This document shows, piece after piece, positions 1 to 10,032 of a DNA stretch of 29,493 nucleotides (its first letter is position 1; every line of letters begins with the position of its first letter). The stretch is from Ectocarpus siliculosus (lineage: Eukaryota > Sar > Phaeophyceae > Ectocarpales > Ectocarpaceae). Where the stretch lies: NCBI GenBank assembly GCA_000310025.1, contig FN649752.1:2750981-2780473 (forward strand), read 5' to 3'. The notes under the pieces were generated by a model. It did not search any database and was not told the DNA's origin. It was given only the letters and a program-made list of their open reading frames with translations. The translations under genes and the position numbers were made by a program.

Positions 1-153
1 GTTGAAGACTACAGGAGTGCTTCTCAGGATGCTGACAATGTCGGTGTTGTGGTTGTGGTGCATGACTCAGCACGGAGTCCTCGAACAGAGAGCACATCGT
101 ACGCATCGTACAGCATAGTATCGCGTACTGCAGCGTTGTGTATTAGACTATAG
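1..153 (+). CDS. 3' end of a protein-coding gene, partial
   Basis: Frame 1 is open from the first base and stops at TAG 151-153, giving 50 residues with a varied, protein-like composition (begins VEDYRSASQDADN, ends AALCIRL). There is no start codon, so the gene or exon begins to the left. A candidate splice acceptor (gcttctcag) ends near base 27, so the real exon could begin at 28. No domain is recognised. The case rests only on composition and an open frame, so it could be chance. Confidence 0.35.
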   Translation, partial: VEDYRSASQDADNVGVVVVVHDSARSPRTESTSYASYSIVSRTAALCIRL

Positions 154-369
154 AGAGAAACTATTTAGGGACGCTACGGGGGTGTCCACCCCATTACTGG
201 AGCGGAAGACAGCCAAGAAGAATAATGCGGGCGCAAGCTGTCGTTCCTGTATCAGTTTTCGGGTTATTGAATCAAATCAGCCACAAGTAAGGGTGGGATA
301 ACGTATGTGCTTCCAGTTGTGATGTGGTGATTTTCCATTCAAACATGTCAGGGATATTCAACTTGGCTC

Positions 370-386
370 GGGGGGGGGGGGGGGGG
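370..386 (+). repeat. G17 homopolymer
   Basis: Seventeen consecutive G. Similar tracts lie at 6870-6887 (G18), 11060-11070 (G11), 25482-25492 (C11), 26167-26179 (C13), 26864-26878 (C15) and 29194-29207 (G14). Lengths in an assembly are unreliable at such tracts. Confidence 0.95.
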
Positions 387-707
387 CGCTTCATTTCGGA
401 AATGGAAAGTAGTCTTCAGCTAGATGCCCCACTCGGAGATGGGAAACTTTGTGTGGGTCCCTCGGCGAGGTAGCCAGTTGACACGCAGCCCTCAACTATA
501 CCTACAGGGTTAGTCGAGAACTCGTCATTCAGGCATAGCATTCGGTCCTTCTGGACCAAGACTGACTGGACAACTTTTTAAAGAGAAAAGTATCAACAAC
601 GGCCGGCCACCTGACAGCTTGTTGTGCCGTCATTGGCAAATGCGATCTTCGAAGGACGAGCACGCATGCCCTGCATATCGGCGGATTCCAATGCACGTGA
701 GCCCTTT

Positions 708-750
708 TTACTCTTCACTCTACTCTGCTCTTACTCTTCACTCTACTCTG
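708..750 (+). repeat. Two-copy 20-bp direct repeat
   Basis: The 20 bases at 708-727 recur exactly at 731-750, a 23-bp period. Pyrimidine-rich, outside any supported gene. Confidence 0.9.
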
Positions 751-1486
751 GTCCGGGTAATCTCACCACTTATGGGCTACCCACGTTCCTCATTGTGCCT
801 ATGTATTGTTTCCCCAGCTTCCAAACCCACGCGTACAGGCAACGTTGAGTCGCAGCCACATCGTTCGCCTCTTTCTATCCCAACGCCCACTTCTCGCGAA
901 ACCCTAACTAAGCTCGAAATGGAATACTGTCCTTGCGCCCGTGTGGCATGCTGTCATAGAGCCTCGTTCGCGGAATACAAACGTCCTGCGAGGAGCAAAG
1001 CCCTCGACGGCACAGGTGGGTGGTTAAGCACGCCAGGCACCCCGCCCGCTGAAACAAGCATGGAAGCAAAGACAAGAGGGGTACGAGTGTTGTTCCTAGC
1101 CCGTGATATATCTGTGTACCTGGCCCTACTATCCTAAAGCATATCCAACCACACTCCGAGCACTCCAAGCCCAAGATAACGATCAACATCAACATCAACA
1201 ACAGCTCTCATTCACCCGCACTACGTACGGCCATGCATGCAGAGCCCAAGCGCACACCACGACAGCCTCAAAACCCAACTTCAACTGTGAGCCGGGACAA
1301 CAAACACACTCAAAGGGAATAGTCCACGCCTTTTCGACTGATGAGAATTTCATATTAACATCAATTAATGATAAGGACAACATTCGTGAATTACCGAGGT
1401 GAAATTGATAGTATTTTCGTCTCGGGCAACACTATGTAGCCAGGGAGTGAAAAAGATTATCATGCCCATCATGTCTGCGCGCTGCA

Positions 1487-2740
1487 TCATCGCCGGCGGC
1501 GTTTCATCCCGCTGGAACTGGCTCTCCGAGCCACACTGCCCGAAAATCCACCTTGTGTAGTGGTAAGTCCTACCGGAGGAAGTGGCACAGCACCCGTGCC
1601 TTGGGCAGAGCCAACCCCTCCAGCCAGCGACGCCGGCGCCACGAAAGCGGAAGCGCCGGCGGGAGCCGGAGGAGCGGTGACGGCACCGATTCCGCCGTTT
1701 ACACCGCCGGTGCCGAAGATGAAGCTGGGCACGGGCACTGCCGACGATGCCGAACAACCCCCGGGTCCGTGGGGGGCAACCCTACCAGCCGTCAGGGTGG
1801 GGCCGGGAAAGGGGCCCGTCGTCGTCGTCGTTGTCGTCGCCGCCGCCTTTGTCGCTGAAGCCGCGCCGCCGCCAAACGTGAATTGAGCACCGTTGCCGGT
1901 GAAGGTGGATGATGCAGGACGTGGTTGTGGAGCGACGAAAGAGGGGCTGGCCACAACCCTTGGTGTCGGCGCCGTCGAAACTGTGGCTACGCTAGCCGAA
2001 GCACCGGCGGAGAGCGGAGGGGCGTTGATGGCGGAAACGCGGGTCGGGAGAACGGCCGTCATCGACGTCGTTGTCGTCGCCGCCGCCCTTGTCGCCGAAG
2101 CCGCGCCGCCGACGAACGTGAAGTGAGCACCGGGTTGGTTGCCCGTAAAGATGAACGATGAAGGAGGTCGGCGTGCGGCGGCTGAAGTGGGGCTGGCCAC
2201 AACCATTGGTGTCGGCGCCATCGAAACTGTCGCTACACCCGTTCCGATGGCGGATATGCCGCCGAAGATGAACCCCGTGGCATGGGCGGGAGTGGCAGCG
2301 GGAGTGAGGTCATCGACGTCCATTGGTGACGGGTCGGGGGAAGGGGGTGCCGCCACCGACGCACTACCGAAGCGGACGACACGCCCAGTAGGAGCGGTTG
2401 GGGGCCCAACGGCAGGCGGAGTGCTGGGAACCGCAGCGGGTGGCGATCTTCGAACCAATGGCCCAGAAGGAGGCGCCGCCACCGACGCACTACCGAAGCC
2501 GACGGCACGCCCAGTAGGAGCGGTTGGAGGCGCAACGGCAGGAAGAGTGCTGGGGGCCGCAGTGGGTGACGTTTTTCGAACCCATAAACTCCTGGGAGGG
2601 ATGTAGAAGGGGTGCCCTGGGCGTCTGGCGAGCGAAAAGGTCGCGTTGCGGGCGGCATCGACGACGTAATGTGCACGATCAATTACTCGCAGTAGACCAA
2701 CAATACAGGGTTTCAACCGAAGGCTTTGGAAACATGACAC
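1487..2740 (-). CDS. FG-repeat, nucleoporin-like protein
   Basis: One long open frame of up to 417 residues, very rich in Ala, Pro, Ser, Thr and Gly, with scattered phenylalanine-glycine motifs: FGSAS near residues 82 and 124, FIFGG near 157, HFTFVGG near 208, FTFGGG near 285 and FIFGTGG near 350. It holds two internal duplications. One unit contains PPTAPTGR-FGSASVAAPPS; the other runs from VATVS-APTP through SS-FTGN to GGAASAT-AAATTT. It ends SSSGMKRRRR followed by a stop, a plausible nuclear localisation signal. Spaced FG motifs in disordered sequence with a basic signal are typical of nuclear-pore FG nucleoporins (Nup1, Nup60 and Nup153 style) that bind transport receptors; that role is inference. 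The listed start is a GTG and no ATG lies near it, so the true 5' end is probably an upstream exon joining between about 2600 and 2740. It could instead be an unrelated low-complexity protein or partly a minisatellite. Confidence 0.5.
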   Translation of the reverse strand: MSCFQSLRLKPCIVGLLRVIDRAHYVVDAARNATFSLARRPGHPFYIPPRSLWVRKTSPTAAPSTLPAVAPPTAPTGRAVGFGSASVAAPPSGPLVRRSPPAAVPSTPPAVGPPTAPTGRVVRFGSASVAAPPSPDPSPMDVDDLTPAATPAHATGFIFGGISAIGTGVATVSMAPTPMVVASPTSAAARRPPSSFIFTGNQPGAHFTFVGGAASATRAAATTTTSMTAVLPTRVSAINAPPLSAGASASVATVSTAPTPRVVASPSFVAPQPRPASSTFTGNGAQFTFGGGAASATKAAATTTTTTTGPFPGPTLTAGRVAPHGPGGCSASSAVPVPSFIFGTGGVNGGIGAVTAPPAPAGASAFVAPASLAGGVGSAQGTGAVPLPPVGLTTTQGGFSGSVARRASSSGMKRRRR

Positions 2741-3331
2741 AGCAGGGGTTACCGAGATGCTTGGAAGCTTACAAGCGTTACGTCACGTAGCCCTTCGTTT
2801 AATGAACCCGAAGGTACGAAATAGTTGCGACCCAACGGAGTGATTCAATCCCTGCGACATCGTGCCATTAGGGCTTAGGAGAAACCAAGATGGGAGGCCC
2901 GACAAGGTCATATATCCAGCCAGACAACCATCATTTGAGCGAAACGTTGTGCGACTTGTTCTGCATCTTTCGCAATTCACAGTTTCTGATAGTTTCAAGA
3001 CGAGTATTCCAAACCCGCCATACCCCAGCGAAAGTGCAATGGGCGCCATTTTTCCGTCATTGATGTTACAACTTCGCCAAACGATTCGAACATATGTGTG
3101 CTGAGTTTGAGTTCGGTGTGTACTTCATTGTTGTTTGCAAGCCTGTGACCACGGACATCGCACCCCTCGTGGGGTCAGGGATCATCGCCGCACACGAAAG
3201 TACCGGGTACACATTCAGAACGAGATGTTTCGTAGAGAAAAGACACAATAAACACGCCGACAACCGTAACGCAACAACAGACACAATTCGTTTGAACTCA
3301 ACAGATGCTTCCACAGAAATCATCCTCCAAC
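2741..3331. other. Spacer between two minus-strand genes
   Basis: Short ORFs on both strands show no motif. Likely holds the 5' part of the FG-repeat gene and the 3' UTR of the zinc-finger gene. Nothing else recognisable. Confidence 0.4.
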
Positions 3332-4187
3332 TCACATGCGGTCGGCGTGAAGATAATGCCGGGTTCCGGGCTGCCCGCACAGGCCGCACAGATCCGCCGG
3401 GCAGGCATGACACTGATATGAGCCAGAGTGGTGCCGTAAACGAGTCCTGCACCTCCCACACATGTCGCAAATTTGCAATAGTTCATCCTCGTAGTGGAGA
3501 ATCGACCGGTGGGCTACGCAGGGCCGACCCTTTGGGTGGGAACAAGTGGCGGGAAATATCGGGAGGGCCATATGGTGTGCGCAAAACAAGTCGCACAAGT
3601 TAGATACATCCGTTGTTGTTGTTGTTGTTGTTGTTGTTGTTGCCAACTCCATGGTCATAGGTAGAAGATACTGATGTGTGAAGAAACTAGACACGCAAGG
3701 TGCCGGCGTGTTGTTGGCTACTTTAGTTTCTCTGGAAATATGCACACGGGCGATTCTTTCGCAGGGGACAAAACCACAACCGATCGTCTTGTTTGCTTCG
3801 GGAAAAGCCATGCCGTGCAAGGTGCTACCACCAGCGTTGCGTATCAACTAGTCTTTCATGCACACAACCGCAACTCACGATTGTTGAAAAATGACATCGG
3901 CGGAAGGATACATAGAAATACTTTCGTCGTACCTCAGCACGGTCGCCCCCACGCAGCCGGCCACCGTTGTCGACCCTCCTATTTGTTTGCGGTCTTCCCA
4001 GTCCCGGCGAAGCCACGGGGGAAGACTGCGCGACAGCAGCGGCGGAAGCAGCATCAGCAGAAGCAGTTGCGGGTGCGACATCCCGGCGCGCCCCCGCCGC
4101 CGCGGACGCATTACTTGGGTGAGGCACCGAGAGCGTCCTATTGAAAAAGGACTTTGCTGGTTCTTGATCCCGTGGAGTGGGCGCCAT
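3332..4187 (-). CDS. Zinc-finger protein (DC1/ZZ-like cysteine cluster), two exons
   Basis: Exon 1 runs 4187-3933 (255 nt, 85 codons) from an ATG in good context, encodes an Ala/Ser/Pro-rich segment beginning MAPTPRDQEPAKSF, and ends GCTGAG at donor GTACGA. Exon 2 runs 3670-3332 after acceptor TTCTTCACACATCAG. Both boundaries are phase 0, giving about 197 residues. Exon 2 opens with a Thr10 tract encoded by a (GTT)n run, then carries NLCDLFCAHH, a middle cysteine pair and a compact cluster: CDMC, CGRC, about 13 residues later YQCHAC, then ADLCGLC. The C-x2-C ... Y-x-C-x2-C-x3-DLC-x2-C spacing resembles DC1 (C1-like) or ZZ treble-clef fingers, which bind two zinc ions and mediate protein or lipid contacts. 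The partner is unknown. An upstream exon cannot be excluded. Confidence 0.55.
3612..3642 (+). repeat. (GTT)10 microsatellite, coding for polythreonine on the minus strand
   Basis: Ten GTT units plus one base. Read on the minus strand as ACA/ACN, it gives the Thr tract of the zinc-finger protein, so length changes would alter the protein in frame. Confidence 0.9.
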
Positions 4188-4199
4188 TGCATTGCGAAC

Positions 4200-5697
4200 G
4201 GAGCGTCCGGCTGCACGAACCAGCTGATGAAAGCGACAGGCGGAGGTTCAGACGATTCGTGGGAAGAATCAAACGGTAAAACAGCGGTGAGGAGCCGGAG
4301 GCATTGAAGCGTTCGTTTGGAGCTTATTCATTCATCCGTCATGCGTTCCACCATTCCGCGAACAAATTGAATGAACCGGCGGCGGGGTCCTGCAATCAGG
4401 CCCCCGGCCTCCTTTGCTGCGATCGTCGCGGAGGGTGCATTCCGCGATGCCATTGTATCCAATTCCATACGACCGTCCAAGCGTACAGTCAGCGCAAGAC
4501 TTGCGTACAATGTGTTCACATGAACTCGCAGGGCACACATCGGAACACCGTAAACCAATGCCATCGGGCATGGACACAATCAATGGAAGGTGTTATCTAA
4601 GCACAGACTACACCACCAACATTCTCGTCGGTGATATCTCTATCTCCGAATAAAACGTACAGGAAGAAGACCTCCCCCCCCATTCCCACCTCCCTCACGC
4701 AACACGCGCACCTACAGTAGTCCTCGGTTTCCTTACGGCTTCCCCTTACTACCGGCATCAACTTTTCTTTTGCCCTCGTACCGGGTGCAAAGACCTTGGG
4801 CTGCTTACCTCGTTCGCCATGCTGGTAGCACGACGTGCCATCGGTGTCAGCCTCACCCGACTGCTGGTGACGCTCCCGGCAACGAGCCGTCTTGCCACCG
4901 GTAGGAGCCGGTAGCTGTGGGTGATGCTGCTGTTGATGGCGCGTTGGGCCAGCCTGCAGCTGCGGGTGATGCTGCTGTTGATGGCTCGTCGGGCCACCGG
5001 TAGCAGCCTGCAGCTGCCGGTAACGCTCCGCAAGGAAATGGCGGAGGAGAACCTGTCGTCCTGCTCTTCGGCCGCCACAACGGGACGCCGTTGCAACCAT
5101 GGGTTTGCCGAAGCACCCCCCTGGCTTGCTGCCGGCTCTAACACCCGCTGACGCGAGCGTTCACCACCAAAGCGTAGCCTGGCCAAGAGAGCGTGCGTTG
5201 GCAGAGAAAACGCCAGCATGGGCACAAGTCAATACCCTTCCACACTTCCGTTTGATTCCAAAAGTCAAACTCAATCAGTCACGTGGCAAACGCTAGCCAG
5301 AGTATTGGTCGTGCAACCCTCGTACACCAGTCGATAGCTTTGCGGCGACGAAGTGGCGAGTGGACCACACCTGCTCACAACAGCGGTAGCGCAAACAGTA
5401 GCAACCACTCGGTACTCACGCGTGGTCTTTGCTCACACCTACCACATACAACAATGCTCTATCCGCTGAACATGAAAGTCTGTGTTCACCAACAACCAAC
5501 CAATCAAGTGATACCCGGTGCCTCGTCTCTTGCCTGCTGCTATGCCTACTCGGACTGCGTCCTGGCATGCTGTTGTACGCCCACCGCGACCGCATTGTGG
5601 GCTGGACATCGCGGCCCACCCTGAACGTTTCGGGCCTGATCTCGTTTGAGACGTACTTCCTCTTCGGAGGAAGCGCATCTTGACTTGAGCGTGTCAC
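4200..5697 (-). CDS. Array copy A, exons of unknown protein family
   Basis: Block a: 5697-5534, starting MTRSSQDALPPKRK, ending at a GC donor (CAGCAG then GCAAGAG). Block b/c1 near 5290-5460 is degenerate. Block c2: about 5151-4809, with EPAASQGGASANPW aligning to KPAASQPGEAARP of other copies, then a tandem 15-residue repeat RRAINSSITHS; it ends GCGAACGAG at donor GTAAGC. Block d: about 4583-4328, containing VRKSCADCTLG and a Pro-rich tail. Frames break between blocks unless introns are spliced. Function unknown. May be a working gene or a decayed copy. Confidence 0.35.
4921..5015 (+). repeat. 45-bp minisatellite inside copy A
   Basis: The segment starting gtgatgctgctgttgatgg at 4921 recurs at 4966, a period of 45 bp, with a partial third copy to about 5015. 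The period is a multiple of three, so the minus frame keeps a 15-residue repeat. The homologous exon of other copies lacks this expansion. Confidence 0.8.
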
Positions 5698-5699
5698 TG

Positions 5700-6841
5700 T
5701 CGGAGTCGGTTGGCTTGTGCCTGTCCGAACCAGCTGTCGAACATAGGCGGCGATTTCGTGGGCAGGGTCAAAGGGTGGACGAACAGTGAGGGGTCGTCGG
5801 CATGCTAGGAGAGAATCCGTTTTGGACTAGGAGTTTTTTCGTCAAGCGGTCGACTGTCGGCATGCAGTTTTCGGCAGTGCCCGGGTCGCTGAACCCAGTT
5901 CCCTAGCGTTTTCATTCGCTGGTCGCGGAGGGCACATGCGGGACGTGTCGCAACCCTTTTGAATGAGCCATCCAAGCGTACAGTCAGCGTAGGACTTGCG
6001 CACGCGATATGTCAAAACCAACTGACCGGGCATACATATCGGAACACCATCAACCAACATCTTCGCCAGTAAGGGACCAACCAAGCAATATTCAACTGAG
6101 TTACAGCACCACCGCCAACACTCATGATGGCCTGTTTCACATGCCAACGTCTGGATAAGAAGACACGTCGCTACTCCCCTCCCTGTCCCACACGCACGTA
6201 CGCCTAGTCCGTGGCCGGCCTTAGTTTTCCTCCCGTATCCTTTCTTCCCTTACCCTCCTTACCTGAGGTTGGAAATCCGCCTCTCTCGCCCGCGGACGCC
6301 ACGGCACGAACGCCGATCCGTATGACCTGAGCGGAGAGCGTACGTTGGTCGGGACAATGGGAGTATGGGTGCCAGCCACTACGCTTCTACCCTTCCTTGC
6401 TGTTCGTTCCCTCAAGTGAAATCCAAGTCACGCGGCAAACACCTAGTCAAATGGCCATGCAACATTCGCACCAGTACATGTAGATCTGGATGAACATCTG
6501 CGTCAACGAAGAGGCGAGTGGACCAGACCTGCTCCCAGCAGCAGTAGCTCAACACGTAGTGGTTCCCTCGGTGAAGTCTCGCATCTTTGTCACATCTAGT
6601 CCACACGGTTCTTGTTTCACTATCCACCACGATCGAAAGGCTCCCGGCGCCTCGTCTCTTACCTGCCGATAATCGGCCTCGGTGCTTGGGCTGTGCGTTC
6701 CCACTGCACCGGCGAGAGCTTTGCGGGCGGGTAGCTCCGGATCGCCCTCGCCGGCGCCTTCGTCGGCGCCGTGCTTGCACCACTTGGACGAGGCACCGAG
6801 GCCGACGGGGGGAGCAAGTCCTTGCGTGCCTTGGCGGTTAA
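5700..6841 (-). CDS. Array copy B, exons of unknown protein family
   Basis: Block a: about 6841-6663, reading AKARKDLLPPSAS and KAPARAIRSYPPAK, ending CGGCAG at a canonical GTAAGAG donor, where copies A and C have GC. Block c1: near 6500-6415, with HVLVRMLHGHLTR matching the RMLH-HL motif; it stops soon after. Block c2 region: to 6263, ending CCTCAG at donor GTAAGG, but without a clear KPAASQPGEA core. Block d: about 6147-5850, reading VDGVPICMPGQLVLTYRVRK then YADCTLGW. Order and strand match the other copies. Function unknown; partly decayed. Confidence 0.35.
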
Positions 6842-7254
6842 TTCCTGATTCGAATCAAGTGCATGGCAAGGGGGGGGGGGGGGGGGGTGTACTCATAGTC
6901 GCGCATGCCGTAGTCGTTAGACCATTGACCTCGCATTCCTACAAAGCCGGGGTGGAGCACGCCGGGTTCTCACCGGACCAGGCTCTCACATCACCAAGCG
7001 CGAAGAGCCGTGAGGTATTCGGCGAGTCGTATGAAAGGTGCGCTGCATCCTGCTAAGGGTGTTCAGTATCTTGTGCTTACTTCCTTGCGCACGGATGACA
7101 TCTGCGTATGACTTAATTTATTTTCTGGTGCTTTCACTTCCAGAAACAGTTATAAGCCCTGCTGTGTAACTATCTCGAGGATGCTTGACCAATTTAACAC
7201 AACGTGGTGCGATCATCCCCCTTGCGCGGAGTGAGGGCTCTCGACCCCGCACAA
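6842..7254. other. Spacer with G18 tract between array copies B and C
   Basis: Holds an 18-G run at 6870-6887 and no copy of the array blocks. ORFs here lack protein-like composition. Confidence 0.5.
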
Positions 7255-8500
7255 CATGATCTACTCGACCACCATGCATGGCAAGGGAAGGGACAAAAGG
7301 GTGGACAGGCTGTAAGGCGCCGGAGGCGTGCTGGGAGAATATCCGTGTTGATTCTTGTTCTTCCCTCCACCATTCCGCTGACTACTGTGCGGCGCACAAA
7401 TTTCCGCGTTGGCGGGGTCCCTGAACCTGGCGCCCTAGCTTGTTGCTTCGAGGTGCATGAGGCACGTCCTACAGCTAGTTTGATCGAACCATCCAAGCGT
7501 ACAGTCAGCGCAAGCCATGCGTACGCAATATTTCAATATCAACTGACCGGGAACATATATCGGAGCACCATCAACCGACATCCCCGGCCATGGAAACAAG
7601 CAGCAAATGTCTACCTCAGACATAACGCAGAGAGCACTTCCAAAGCGTGCCCTTCTCAAGACAACGCCCGAGTAGCAGGAGAGGTTACTACCCCTCTCCC
7701 CCCTCTCTGCGCCTGATCCTTACTGTGCTTTCGCCCCATCGCCCCTTCTTTTCTCTCCCCACTTACCGATGGGCAGTCCTCGGCGACTCTCTTTGCAGTG
7801 GTCGCCGCGGAGACGAGCTTGCCGCCTTTCTTGGCACCCCTTGCCGCCGTGACGGGAGGCCCCGCCGCCTCGCCCGGCTGGCTTGCCGCCGGCTTCGACA
7901 CCGTCGAATGCGAGCGTTTCACCCCGACGGTCTTGCGCGAGGATGGCCTGGCCGATAGAGGGCGGGGGGTGTAGAATACGTTTGGTAAAGGTCGCTCGTT
8001 TGGGTACACGTTTGATATGCTTCTCAACTCTCCGGGTGTTTTAGTGGAGCACAAGACAATCACGCGGTAAACCCCAGCCAACTTTACGTGCAGCATCCGT
8101 GCCAGTAGGTCTGCATGGGCCTTTGCGGCAACGAGGTGGCGAGTGGATCAGGTCTACTTACCACAATGGCTGAAAACAGTAGCGGCCATTCGGTATTCAT
8201 GTGTCGTTGCTCACACCCACTACGTAAGGTGCATTTCCCGCAAACACAGTCAACAATGAAACCAACCCGGTGGGACTCCTGGTGCCTCGTCACTTGCCTG
8301 CCGCTACTATGGCTTGGACCATCCTCGGCGGTAGGTCGACGCGCCCGTCGCATGGCGGGAGAGGTCTTCAGGTCCTCACCCTTTCGATCCGCAGAGGATC
8401 TTGACATTGCCGACGAGATCTTGATGTCATTGCCCTTTGTTCTCGTCGAGGAACTTGATTTGGTCACCTGGCAAAAACAGGTGCGTTTGATGGGAAGAGC
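7255..8500 (-). CDS. Array copy C, exons of unknown protein family
   Basis: Block a: about 8500-8298, Ser/Lys/Arg-rich (SSSSTRTKGNDIK, RRARRPTAEDG), ends at a GC donor (GGCAG then GCAAGTGA). Block b: VGFIVDCVCGKCTLRSGC near 8270-8170, ending ATTGTG at GTAAGT. Block c1: HADLLARMLHVKLAGVYR then VIVLCST, near 8125-8040. Block c2: RKTVGVKRSH and KPAASQPGEAAGP, ending GCCCATCG at donor GTAAGTGGG (last exon base 7767). Block d: about 7600-7290, with VDGAPIYVPGQLILKY and CADCTLGW, followed by a Pro-rich tail. This is the copy with the clearest full block order. c1 and c2 lie in different frames, so either an intron or an indel separates them. Confidence 0.4.
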
Positions 8501-9428
8501 CAAAATGGTGGATAGACTGGCGAGGGGCCAGAAGTATGCTGGGAGAATACCCGTTTTGAACTCGTTCTTCCTTCAAGACTTCCACTGTACGGTGCACAAA
8601 TTGCCGCGGTGGCAAAGTCCCTGAACCTTGCGCCCCATCGTGTTGATTCGAGGTGTATGCGACACGTTTACAGCCGAATTGATCGAGCCATCCAACAGTA
8701 CGGTCAGCGCTTACCCGATGTGTCAAAATCAACTGACAGGGCATACACATCGCAACACGGAAACGAAGTCGGTCAATGGGAACAGCCCAGGAAAGTTTAC
8801 CTAAGCAGTAACACCAACAACAACTTCGAAAAACCACTCAATATTTTACACACTACCGTGTCTGCATAGGAAGACGGGCTACCCCCTCCCCCTTACCCGA
8901 AGTGGCGACTTGGGGCTACGAACCTTGGCGACGACAGTACCGGTGTTACGGCGCGCCACCGACGCCGGCTTGAGCCTGCTTGTGCCACCCACACGGGGTG
9001 GAGCGTCGCCGACCTTGTCCTCTTGCTCGGGCTTCGCGGCCACGACGGTAGGCCGCGCCGCCTCGCCCGGCTGGCTTGCTGCCGGCTTCGATACATGCGA
9101 GCGCTTCACCCCGACGGTCTTGCGCGCGGATGACCTGGTCAATGGAGGGCGGGGGGGTGTAGCGAATGTATGGTAGAGGTCGCGCGTTTGGGTACCCGCT
9201 CAATGAGCTTCTCAACTCTCTTCTACGTGGTTTGGTAGAGTACAAGACAATCACGCGCCCCAGCCAGATGGACGTGCAACACTCGAACCAGTAGATGTGC
9301 ATGGACCTTTGAGTGGATCAAAACTTGCTCACAACGTTGTCGCAAACGTAGCGGTTGCCAAATTGTCTACGATAAACCGTTCGTTGTACACCAGATGCCT
9401 CCCGAGAATACTTGCATATTCCGCATAG
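8480..9428 (-). CDS. Array copy D, exons of unknown protein family
   Basis: Block b near 9400-9322 encodes EYASILGRHLVYNERFIVDN and ends at a GTGAGC donor-like site. Block c1 near 9300-9200 encodes MHIYWFECCTSIWLGR and RVIVLYSTK, then shifts frame relative to copy E through a small indel. Block c2: about 9142-8897, with ARKTVGVKRSHVSKPAASQ, ending CACTTCGG at donor GTAAGG. Block d: about 8770-8480, with VAMCMPCQLILTHRV and a tail SGTLPPRQFVHRTVE. Block a is missing. Function unknown. Confidence 0.35.
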
Positions 9429-10032
9429 GCACTAGATAGATGTGTTACACTGGGCACGATGTATCGAAGCGATCGTGACATTTGGACAAATGTTCGGCGT
9501 GCACGCTCCCCCGACTACCGCTACTTTGGAAACCCTCTGGATGCCTGATGTGACCATGCACACGCACGCACTTTTTGCCATCACTGGTGCGGCTCGCAGG
9601 GGTTGCGCCGGAGATGAGCTTGCCACCTATCTTGGCACGCCTTGCTGCCGTAAGGGTAGGCCGCGTCGCCTCGCCCGGCTGGCTTGCCGCCGGCTTCGAT
9701 ACATGCGAGCGCTTCACCCCGACGGTCTTACGCGCGGACGACCTGGTCAACGGAGAGCGGGGGGTGTAGCATGTATTTGGTAGAGGTCCCGCGTTTGGGT
9801 ACCCGCTCAATGTGCTTCTCAACTCTCTTCAGCGTTTCGGTAGAGTACAAGACAATCACGCGCCCCAGCCAGATGGACGTGCAACACTCGAACCAGTAGA
9901 TGTGCATGGACCTTTGAGTGGATCAAAACTTGCTCACAACGTTGTCGCAAACGCAGCGGTCGCAATGTTGTCTACGATAAACCGTTCGTTGTACACTAGA
10001 TGCCCCCCGATAATACTTGCATATTCCGCACA
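9429..10032 (-). pseudogene. Array copy E, short (type 2) unit
   Basis: About 600 bp. Block b (EYASIIGGHLVYNERFIVDN, about 10032-9930) and block c1 are well preserved: RVIVLYSTETLKRVEKHIE and RVPKRGTSTKYMLHPPLSV run without interruption, then reach a TAA where other copies read CAA. Block c2 (ARKTVGVKRSHVSKPAASQ) is open in another frame and runs into a tail ending near 9445. Block d is absent and the GTAAG donor of copies A-D is lost. Called a pseudogene because no frame joins all blocks; splicing could change that. Confidence 0.35.

Larger units (their letters stand above)
154..1486. other. Intergenic stretch, no gene supported
   Basis: Overlapping ORFs here on both strands have unlike-protein composition and no convincing splice signals. 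It contains a G17 run at 370-386, a perfect 20-bp direct repeat (ttactcttcactctactctg) at 708-727 and 731-750, and a CAACAT-rich patch near 1187-1205. The last few hundred bases may be the 3' UTR of the minus-strand gene ending at 1487. Confidence 0.5.

Noticed and set aside
1553-2606. Several plus-strand ORFs opposite the FG-repeat gene
   Set aside because: Arg-rich or Ala/Val-rich antisense readings of the same tandem repeats, without their own motifs.
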